The notes below the pieces were generated by a model that saw only the letters and a list, made by a program, of their open reading frames with translations, had not been told where the DNA came from and ran no database searches. Shown piece after piece: positions 6,968 through 13,708 of a DNA stretch of 14,106 bases; position 1 is the first letter of the stretch; every line of letters begins with the position of its first letter. The DNA is taken from the NCBI GenBank assembly GCA_029941175.1, contig JAPYRM010000011.1, positions 1 through 14,106 of the forward strand, given 5' to 3'. This stretch comes from Halobacteriales archaeon. Its GTDB lineage: Archaea > Halobacteriota > Halobacteria > Halobacteriales > Hikarchaeaceae. Made by a program: the position numbers and the translations under genes.

Positions 6968-7315
6968 ATGTCAGAACAACTTACCCCTGAAGCTCGGGAG
7001 AAATTAGAAAATCTCCAGGCATTTCAATCCAAAGCTCAACAGGTCACAGTACAAAAACACCACACAGAAGCACAATTAGCCGAAAATAAATCTGCTTTAT
7101 CTGTCCTGTCCAAAACCGAGAAAGATGCCACTTTATATCGACATGTAGGGAATTTATTGGTCGAAACGAATCCGGACTCTGCAGAAGAAGACCTCCACCA
7201 GCGTATTGAGGCACTCGAAGTTAGGCTGCAAACTCTAGGCAAACAAAGCGAAAGAATACAGAAACAATTTGAAACTTTACAAAAGGAAATTCAAGAAATA
7301 CTAAACATTTCTTGA
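6968..7315 (+). CDS. pfdB: Prefoldin subunit beta
   Basis: Prefoldin is a hexameric (alpha2 beta4) chaperone that holds unfolded proteins and passes them to the thermosome. The 115-residue product has the beta-subunit pattern: an N-terminal helix (LTPEAREKLENLQAFQSKAQQV), a central beta segment with ATLYRHVGNLLVETN (about residues 54-68), and a C-terminal helix with LEVRLQTLGKQSERIQKQF. The two heptad-rich helices form the coiled-coil tentacle. The start has no clear Shine-Dalgarno site. It converges with the DUF2070 gene, with 18 bases between the stops. As I recall haloarchaeal gene order, pcc1 precedes this gene and a DUF3194 gene follows it; neither is here. Confidence 0.94.
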   Translation: MSEQLTPEAREKLENLQAFQSKAQQVTVQKHHTEAQLAENKSALSVLSKTEKDATLYRHVGNLLVETNPDSAEEDLHQRIEALEVRLQTLGKQSERIQKQFETLQKEIQEILNIS

Positions 7316-7333
7316 ATTGCCAACCACTTTTCT

Positions 7334-9223
7334 CTACGCGGCAGCAAATAAGAACATTAGTATGCTTATCGAAATAGTTGCAATTACCATTGCAGCTGCA
7401 AGTGCTCCTCCCATCGAAATCATGGCATTCGCATGACTTGCTAGCGTCTCTGTCATATCATTTCCAAATACAGTTACTGTTGTCCTCCTAGATGCCATCC
7501 CCGCTGAAATTGGTTCACAATCCTCTTTTGCCTCTTTTATTAACTCTTGGATTTTTTCAATCAATTCATTATGAGGTATCCTCTGACCTATTTGGTTCAC
7601 CGCATCAATAGTATTCACAATATGCGTATCTGTTGTGATGATCTCCATTTCATCTACTAACTCATTTTCTTCTATAATTCTGTCCCTCAATCCTGGGTCC
7701 ATATTATTCCCATCTATTTGAACATATGCCGTTTCTTGACTATCCATTTTGATCACTGCCACTCGTATGCCTAATGGTCCCATTCCCTCTATTATTTCCC
7801 ATTTAGTTTTATCCCATGCCACTCCTAGTTCAAATGAACATTGATCTTCTTGAACTAGTTTTTTGCTGATTTTCTTAGCAGCTTCAAATAGGTCAAACGA
7901 TCTTTGACTCCCTGGTGTTATATGCCCGAGTTCCCCGCCAGCGGTGCCATTATTACAATTATGCGCATCAATCAACATGACATTTTTTAAACCTTGCCCT
8001 CTGGCCTCTGCCATGGCGGACAATCCCACCGCATAATCTATGTCGTCTGCACACCCTGGTGAGTAGGTTATTATTAACATAGCACTATCTCCAAACATCT
8101 GCCCAACTATTTCGGCTTCACCCACTTTCTCTCGCACACTCCGACTTGCCTTGCCGTATAATTTAACATCATCTAATGCTCGTTTCACTACTGATATTAT
8201 TGAACCCACTTCTCGAGCAGTGGTTAGATTGAAGTCGTGCCCAGCAGTGGCGTGAGGTGTAAACGCCATTCCTTCTGTACCTATGGCAAGACTTTCTGGA
8301 AGATTTCCCCCTCCAATTGTTCCCATAGGTCCTGGGTGAAGCATTGGTAGAGAAAAACAAGCTTTTTGTTTTCCTTCCAAATCTCGGTAAGACAACACAG
8401 TAACTGGAATCACGGCCGATTCGCCTATGCTTTCAAAGAAATCTTCTAGTCCTTTGGAATCCTCTGCAATGTAATCTATAAAACCCCTGATGAAATCAAA
8501 GCCAGACACGCCCAACGTTTTGCGCCAAGGCCTATCTATGATCACAATCAATCCCCACACTCCCAATGCGTATACCACGCTCATCCCTACGAGTAATAGT
8601 ATATCTCCATGTATCCCCACAGATATTATTTCTGTAATCCCATTTTTTGGACCCGCCGCATACGATTGAAAATATAATTTGCCCGATCCAGTTGCGTCGT
8701 GGAAAATGCCATAATCATGGAAAAGACCATAAATAATAGCAGAAGTAACCGTCTGAATACTTGCAGGTATACTCGCAATAATTGGGTTTCTATGTGATAT
8801 TGCCATCACAATTGCCAACCTAAATGCAAATATCATCGCAAGGGATGCTAGCAATATTATATATACAATACTTTCAATGTTAAACAGGATGTCCAATACA
8901 TTCGCAAACAATAAACATACAACAACAATTATCTCGCAAACGAGAGCCAATAAAGAAGATCTATTATATGTAATTTTCCCACCTATAATCCGATCAATTG
9001 GGGTCGTGAAGAAGCTAGATAGTAGTGTGGGAATCCCTATGAAAAACACCCCTAGAATCATACCACCTGCGACTGAAGATAGTCCGTTGAAATCGGTTGT
9101 ATTTAATGCACTGGCCCCTACAACCGCGGCCAAAGCCAATGAAAAGAAAACACTAATTTGCCAATTTGGGGATTTAAACATATACCTGGATAAATCCGAA
9201 AGATTTCGTTGAGATGTTGTCAT
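7334..9223 (-). CDS. DUF2070 family multi-pass membrane protein
   Basis: I recognise this as the archaeal DUF2070 family, whose function is unknown to me. The 629-residue protein starts MTTSQRNLSDLSRYMFKSP. It has about six hydrophobic segments in its first 230 residues (roughly 24-42, 51-72, 90-112, 118-141, 150-168, 206-230), a soluble domain from about 240 to 600, and a C-terminal helix at 605-626. The soluble domain carries HPGP (296-299), H324, HD (329-330), DAHN (419-422) and TTDTH (530-534), a spread of His and Asp residues like those of metal-dependent hydrolases; that reading is my inference. GGAGTGA at 9233-9227 lies three bases before the ATG, a partial Shine-Dalgarno match supporting this start. 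It follows the HNH-like gene by 37 bases and is probably co-transcribed with it. Confidence 0.85.
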   Translation of the reverse strand: MTTSQRNLSDLSRYMFKSPNWQISVFFSLALAAVVGASALNTTDFNGLSSVAGGMILGVFFIGIPTLLSSFFTTPIDRIIGGKITYNRSSLLALVCEIIVVVCLLFANVLDILFNIESIVYIILLASLAMIFAFRLAIVMAISHRNPIIASIPASIQTVTSAIIYGLFHDYGIFHDATGSGKLYFQSYAAGPKNGITEIISVGIHGDILLLVGMSVVYALGVWGLIVIIDRPWRKTLGVSGFDFIRGFIDYIAEDSKGLEDFFESIGESAVIPVTVLSYRDLEGKQKACFSLPMLHPGPMGTIGGGNLPESLAIGTEGMAFTPHATAGHDFNLTTAREVGSIISVVKRALDDVKLYGKASRSVREKVGEAEIVGQMFGDSAMLIITYSPGCADDIDYAVGLSAMAEARGQGLKNVMLIDAHNCNNGTAGGELGHITPGSQRSFDLFEAAKKISKKLVQEDQCSFELGVAWDKTKWEIIEGMGPLGIRVAVIKMDSQETAYVQIDGNNMDPGLRDRIIEENELVDEMEIITTDTHIVNTIDAVNQIGQRIPHNELIEKIQELIKEAKEDCEPISAGMASRRTTVTVFGNDMTETLASHANAMISMGGALAAAMVIATISISILMFLFAAA

Positions 9224-9260
9224 TCTTCACTCCATTATATTTGACATTGGAACCCTCATT

Positions 9261-9797
9261 TTACATTAATTCTCTATTATACCTTTCTCTTGCAGATTCA
9301 AATTTGGTCTCATTCATTTCTGCACTTTTTCTCTTTTCCATCAATTCTAATGCATTTCTATCTGGTTCCGCTTCATCGTTGATTCTAGCTCCTGATTTAT
9401 GTACTTTCGCATGACACCACCTACACAGCATCACCGTTATTTCATGGCCCATTTTCCCTTCTTCATTTGCCCTATTTTCTATATATGAAAGATGATGACG
9501 TTCCAACAGCGGACGACTATTATCATGGGTGTTCAGGCGCTCTTCCAACCCACAACGGGCACATATTTTTTCACTCGCCCTGTATCTAAAATAAGGGCAA
9601 TTCTCCCATTTCCATTTTCGTTCCGCCACTGGACAAACATACTCATTCCCCTCAAGTTCAATTTGAAACGAATCTTCTACGTTCCTATTTTCCAATACCA
9701 AACGACAAAACCCTTCTCCTGTCAAGTGGTCACATTTGCTTACATATAGATACGGGTCATCAACCCCCACTGGGGTCCCTTTCGGCGTTTTTTTCAT
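9261..9797 (-). CDS. HNH-nuclease-like zinc protein with N-terminal four-cysteine region
   Basis: I do not recognise the specific family. Two regions are visible in the 178-residue product. Residues 20-70 have four spaced cysteines (C22, C31, C55, C67) in an aromatic-rich context (ERKWKWENCPYFRYR), suggesting a zinc or metal site. Residues 79-135 read like an HNH module: C79-x2-C82, an HH pair (101-102), H118, then MLC125-x2-CH (128-129) and VH133. The canonical central Asn is not obvious, since EITVMLC stands where NLVTLC is usual, so nuclease activity is uncertain. The C-terminus is charged and helical. GGTGAT at 9809-9804, six bases before the ATG, is a good Shine-Dalgarno match. Its downstream neighbour is DUF2070. 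It could act on nucleic acid or be a structural zinc protein. Confidence 0.6.
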   Translation of the reverse strand: MKKTPKGTPVGVDDPYLYVSKCDHLTGEGFCRLVLENRNVEDSFQIELEGNEYVCPVAERKWKWENCPYFRYRASEKICARCGLEERLNTHDNSRPLLERHHLSYIENRANEEGKMGHEITVMLCRWCHAKVHKSGARINDEAEPDRNALELMEKRKSAEMNETKFESARERYNRELM

Positions 9798-9913
9798 AAA
9801 TTTATCACCAATTTTTTAAACAAACAATTTTGCCTATAGCTCCGTTTTTACTTTCCTATGTGCACTCAACGCACGTAGATATCTTCATTCCAATACTACA
9901 CTGAATGGGACAA

Positions 9914-9921
9914 TTTAAATA
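9914..9921 (+). promoter_or_regulatory. TATA-like element for the LeuA/CimA-family gene
   Basis: TTTAAATA lies about 43 bases before the ATG at 9961. Archaeal spacing puts transcription start near 9942-9946 and leaves a leader of about 15-19 bases. That leader would contain an out-of-frame ATG at 9954. The rest of 9798-9960 is A+T-rich and holds no gene I can support. Confidence 0.5.
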
Positions 9922-9960
9922 CCCTCTCTGACTGTGGGTAATTAGGGCAAACCATGACCC

Positions 9961-11466
9961 ATGATCGATTTATTAGCGAACTTATCCCAACTCAAAGATA
10001 ATTCCCCCAAAACCATAGAAATCCTAGACACCACCCTCCGTGATGGAGAGCAAGCGCCAGGAATCGCATTGACCACCGAAGAAAAAGTCTCTATCGCCGC
10101 TGAACTTGATGCTATAGGCGTATCTGTCATCGAAGCAGGCAGTGCATGCACCGGTCAAAGTGAACGAGAAGCGATTAAACAAATAGTAGAACTAGGCCTA
10201 AATGCCAAAATAACTAGCTTTGCCCGCGGAATTCAATCTGATATCGACGATGCACTCGATTGCGATGTCGATGGAATCACTTTAGTTGTCCCCTCTAGTG
10301 ATCGTCACGTAACTGACAAAGTTAGAACAACCCGCGGAGATGTCATCTCAAATTCCATTTCTTTAATCGATTACGCCAAAGACCATGGTATTTGGTTAGA
10401 ACTCCTAGGCGAAGATGGAAGCAGAGCCGACATAGACTTCCTAGAGTCTCTAATGCAATCTGGAATCGACGCGGGAGCAGATTGGATTTGTTGGGCGGAC
10501 ACTGTTGGATATGCCAGCCCCGAGCAGGCCTACTCTGCCGTTTCCCGACTATCTAAAATAGGTCCTACAAGTACACATACCCACGACGATTTGGGTCTCG
10601 CAGTTTCCAACGTTTTGGCAAGTATAGCTGGAGGTGCATTGATGGTACATGCAACAGTAAACGGTATTGGAGAGCGATCCGGAAACGTTGCGTTAGAGGA
10701 AGTAGCAATTGCTCTACACCATTGCTATGGTATAGACACGGTACGTCTAGATGGGCTCTATAATCTTGCACAACTTGTCTCTCGAGCGACCGGTGTTTCC
10801 TTACCGCCTAACAAAGCCGTCATCGGCGAAAATGCTTTCACCCACGAAAGTGGAATTCACACCGATGGAATTCTAAAAGATGATCGAATGTATGAGCCAT
10901 ACCCTCCTGAATTAGTTGGAAGAGGGCGCCGCTTTGCAGTTGGAAAACACATAGGTAGGGCAGGTGCTAGAGCAGCACTTGAGGAACATGGAATCACCGC
11001 CTCCGACGATCAAATTTCTACCATTGTCAATCGAGTGAAAGTATTGGCCGAACGGAATAAAAGAGTAACAGACGCTGATTTATTAGCAATAGCAGATGAC
11101 GTCTGCGGTATCCCTCGAAATCAAAAAATTATCCTCGTAGACCTCATCGCAGTCAGTGGAGGGGCCACCCCGACCGCAAGCATTCGTTTAAAAGTAGATG
11201 GCGAAGAAAGATCTGCTTCTGGCATTGGTAGTGGTCCTGTCGACGCGGCGATTAATGCAATTCGAGGCGCTTTAAACGATTCACGCTTTAGATTAGTTAG
11301 TTACCACGTGGACGCTTTAACTGGTGGAACTGACGCATTGGTTACTGTTTATGTTGAAGTCGCTAGAGGTGACCGAACCGTTAGTGTAGCTAGTAGCGAC
11401 GCTGATATAACTCGAGCTAGTGTCTTAGCTCTGATAGATGGGCTAGATCGTTTAATGTTTAATTAA
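9961..11466 (+). CDS. 2-isopropylmalate synthase / (R)-citramalate synthase family enzyme
   Basis: Enzymes of this family condense acetyl-CoA with a 2-oxoacid: 2-oxoisovalerate for leucine, or pyruvate giving citramalate for isoleucine. The 501-residue length, with a C-terminal LeuA dimer/regulatory domain, fits either. Visible are LDTTLRDGEQAPG (22-34) with the catalytic Arg27-Asp28, metal-binding THTHDD (205-210, His206 and His208), GIGERSGN (235-242), GENAFTHESGIHTDG (289-303) and GKHIGRAG (328-335). The regulatory domain (about 385-501) includes YHVDALTGGTDALVTVYVEV. The wording closely resembles a haloarchaeal LeuA/CimA paralogue from memory. Substrate choice cannot be decided here, and no leuBCD or other branched-chain gene is beside it. 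ATG 9961 is the only plausible in-frame start before the catalytic motif. Confidence 0.88.
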   Translation: MIDLLANLSQLKDNSPKTIEILDTTLRDGEQAPGIALTTEEKVSIAAELDAIGVSVIEAGSACTGQSEREAIKQIVELGLNAKITSFARGIQSDIDDALDCDVDGITLVVPSSDRHVTDKVRTTRGDVISNSISLIDYAKDHGIWLELLGEDGSRADIDFLESLMQSGIDAGADWICWADTVGYASPEQAYSAVSRLSKIGPTSTHTHDDLGLAVSNVLASIAGGALMVHATVNGIGERSGNVALEEVAIALHHCYGIDTVRLDGLYNLAQLVSRATGVSLPPNKAVIGENAFTHESGIHTDGILKDDRMYEPYPPELVGRGRRFAVGKHIGRAGARAALEEHGITASDDQISTIVNRVKVLAERNKRVTDADLLAIADDVCGIPRNQKIILVDLIAVSGGATPTASIRLKVDGEERSASGIGSGPVDAAINAIRGALNDSRFRLVSYHVDALTGGTDALVTVYVEVARGDRTVSVASSDADITRASVLALIDGLDRLMFN

Positions 11467-11489
11467 GTTCAATCTCTATTGTACCACAT

Positions 11490-12671
11490 CTATTTTGCAG
11501 TACTTACAATTTTTATAACATCGCCCTCTTTCAACTCATAACCTTCTGAAATTCTTCTATTCGAGCGAGCATTAATGGCATACAGATACCCATCTCCTAT
11601 GTCCGTGTGCACTTCATAAGCTAAATCTCTAGGTGTGGATCCCTTTGACATTAGATATGCATCTGGCAATTTGTTCCCTTTTCCATCTGCCCAATGAGTT
11701 TCATTTTCTACTGGAAACACTGTTACCATTTCCATCATTTCATATACCGCACGATTAAGTGAACTTTGGATACCTGTACCTCCATATTCTTTCATCACTT
11801 TCTCAATTTTATTCAAACCTTCTTCCTGTTCTTCTGTCAATTCTTTAATAACATCGAACGTATCATCTCCTGGATCATACCGTATGATTCCTTTCTCATT
11901 TCCATTTCGGAGTATTAATTCATATTGCGAAGTAACCCCTGATATCTCTTCCTCCGTATTTTCTAAACGTTCGATATTCTCTTTCGTCACCACATCTATT
12001 TTATTGGCAACCACTATCGAGGGTTTTGACATCCCTCTAATCAAACATGCCAAACGTTCGTAATCCGAATCTTCCCATTCACTAGGCATTGGGGGATATT
12101 CCATTTTCCTAAGGCATGCCAAAATATCTCGAGATTTTATGCCCAATCCTGACAAGACGCTTGCAACTGACTTTTCCATATTGAAGTTTGGACCACGGGC
12201 CAACCGTTCAACAGACAACCAATTACGTTTAATCACTCCCGCGAGCCACAAATCAATCTCTTCTCTAATAAATTCCGATTCATGTAAGGGGTCGTATTTT
12301 CCACTTTCTACTATTTCTCCTTCTTCATTGGTTCTCCCCGAAACATCGATTATGTTAATAATTGCATTTGCACTCATCAAATCATCCAGAAATTTATTCC
12401 CAAGACCCCTTCCTTGATGGGCACCCGGAACTAAACCTGCAACATCGATCAATTCAATTGGAATGTATCTCTTCCCATTTTGACAATGGCTGTTTCCACA
12501 TCTAGTATTCATCTCTATACAAGGACATTCAGTCCTAACATAAGCCACCCCCCGATTCGGTTCGATAGTAGTAAACGGGTAATTTGCAATTTCTACATCT
12601 GACATCGTAGCAGCTTTAAAGAATGTCGATTTACCAGCGTTTGGTTTTCCCGCCAATGCTAAAATAATCAT
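11490..12671 (-). CDS. TGS-domain GTPase, archaeal YchF/OBG family
   Basis: This 393-residue P-loop GTPase/ATPase of the OBG superfamily is a ribosome- or translation-associated factor of unclear exact role. The P-loop is GKPNAGKS (8-15), followed by the G2-region Thr at 34-35, DVAGLVPGAHQGRGLG (76-91, G3) and NKID (223-226, G4). The last segment (about 337-392, YLMSKGSTPRDLAYEVH to EGDVIKIVST) is a TGS domain. A cysteine cluster, CPCIEMNTRCGNSHC (49-63), sits between switch I and G3, as in archaeal members of this group that I recall. Bacterial YchF uses a NxxE variant and binds ATP; here NKID predicts guanine specificity. The gene follows the bactofilin-like gene by 41 bases, and AGGT eight bases before the ATG may be its Shine-Dalgarno site. 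Confidence 0.92.
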   Translation of the reverse strand: MIILALAGKPNAGKSTFFKAATMSDVEIANYPFTTIEPNRGVAYVRTECPCIEMNTRCGNSHCQNGKRYIPIELIDVAGLVPGAHQGRGLGNKFLDDLMSANAIINIIDVSGRTNEEGEIVESGKYDPLHESEFIREEIDLWLAGVIKRNWLSVERLARGPNFNMEKSVASVLSGLGIKSRDILACLRKMEYPPMPSEWEDSDYERLACLIRGMSKPSIVVANKIDVVTKENIERLENTEEEISGVTSQYELILRNGNEKGIIRYDPGDDTFDVIKELTEEQEEGLNKIEKVMKEYGGTGIQSSLNRAVYEMMEMVTVFPVENETHWADGKGNKLPDAYLMSKGSTPRDLAYEVHTDIGDGYLYAINARSNRRISEGYELKEGDVIKIVSTAK

Positions 12672-12712
12672 ACTATTTTACCTTCATTTAAATTCAATCC
12701 CAAATACAAATT

Positions 12713-13573
12713 TCATTCTTGAGGCTTCCTCTCTCTTGACAAAATCTGCATACCCTCCTTTGCTCTTATGGTCCCCTCGACACGTGCACCCTCATGAAGT
12801 TCTAACTTATTACAAGAGACATCCCCTAGTACGTGGGATCCTTCATTCAGCACGATGTCTCCTTCTCTAGTAGTCACATCTCCATGTATCCTGGTGTCTT
12901 TCCCTATGACCACGTTTTCACGTGCTCGAATACTTCCAAATAAATTCACGTCCTCTCCGATTTTTATATCCACCGCACGAAAATTACCATGTAACCTACA
13001 CTCATTTTTAATTACTACAGGGGTGGACACCCTCCACATTTCATCTGAAATATGACTCCCTCGCGGAATAACCAGGAGATCTTCGTCCCCCCCTCCTTTT
13101 CCCCCTTCAAGGATTTCAGAAAGCAATTCCTCTGCTGCTTCTTCTTCCCCAAGACGTAGTAATTGTGTCAGATACATAAATAGAAATATTATCGTTGGCA
13201 ATGGATTTCGTATATTGATCCATCCGTTTGCTTCAAATCCCTCTTCAATATGAACATCATCTCCTATATCTAGATCTCCCCCGACCACCAATTTCCCCGA
13301 AATATTAACTCTTTCTCCCAAATAAGCATCTTCTCCAACTAGCACATTTCCTTCGATTTCACACCAAATGTCAACTCTACATTCTTTTTCAACTTCTATA
13401 TCTCCTTCAAAGCGAACTCTCTCCCCTAATATTATGTTTTGAGACCGAACCCCAAAATTAATGTTACTTTGTCCCCCTATTATCACATCCCCTGTGGCAA
13501 CTAAATCCCGTTCTTCAGCAATAGTTCCGGCTGGGATTATAAGTACATCTAGTGGATCTTCACCAACCGCCAT
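12713..13573 (-). CDS. Bactofilin-like polymer-forming protein with two beta-helix domains
   Basis: Bactofilins are cytoskeletal proteins that polymerise through right-handed beta-helix domains. Haloarchaeal relatives (halofilins) have been linked to cell shape. The 286-residue product has two such regions. Residues 8-122 start LDVLIIPAGTI and carry repeats such as VLVGEDAYLGERV and LDIGDDVHI. Residues 164-280 start EDLLVIPRGSHI and carry VVIGKDTRIHGDV and HEGARVEGTIR. The matching IIPAGT/VIPRGS openings suggest an internal duplication. The halves are joined by IRNPLPTIIFLFMYLTQLL (121-139), a hydrophobic stretch likely to be membrane-embedded or a packed helix, then an acidic, Gly-rich linker. 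It reads like a haloarchaeal 'polymer-forming cytoskeletal protein' throughout. A TATA-like element lies about 26 bases before the ATG, and the GTPase gene follows. Confidence 0.82.
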   Translation of the reverse strand: MAVGEDPLDVLIIPAGTIAEERDLVATGDVIIGGQSNINFGVRSQNIILGERVRFEGDIEVEKECRVDIWCEIEGNVLVGEDAYLGERVNISGKLVVGGDLDIGDDVHIEEGFEANGWINIRNPLPTIIFLFMYLTQLLRLGEEEAAEELLSEILEGGKGGGDEDLLVIPRGSHISDEMWRVSTPVVIKNECRLHGNFRAVDIKIGEDVNLFGSIRARENVVIGKDTRIHGDVTTREGDIVLNEGSHVLGDVSCNKLELHEGARVEGTIRAKEGMQILSRERKPQE

Positions 13574-13594
13574 ACATTATTTTACCTGCGATCC

Positions 13595-13603
13595 TTAATA
13601 AAA
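13595..13603 (-). promoter_or_regulatory. TATA-like element for the bactofilin-GTPase operon
   Basis: The - strand reads TTTTATTAA, centred about 26 bases before the ATG at 13573, giving a leaderless or nearly leaderless transcript. An AGGT at 13587-13584, ten bases before the same ATG, could instead be a Shine-Dalgarno site if transcription starts further upstream. Confidence 0.45.
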
Positions 13604-13708
13604 CTCCCGTGTACCCTTTATTCCTTTTTGATTAACCACAACCCCTTGCCAAAAACAATTCTCCCCTCGCTACGATATGCTTTTGTTTTCTTACATAAAA
13701 AGTGACTC

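Noticed and set aside
9261..9797. HNH protein as part of a homing endonuclease, phage or restriction system
   Set aside because: No intron/intein boundaries, direct repeats, methyltransferase, terminase or integrase are visible nearby, and its base composition resembles its neighbours.
9866..9886. Possible small hairpin (GTGC...GCAC) between the HNH-like gene and the LeuA/CimA-family gene
   Set aside because: Only about four base pairs with a seven-base loop and no T run; too weak to call a terminator, riboswitch or RNA gene.
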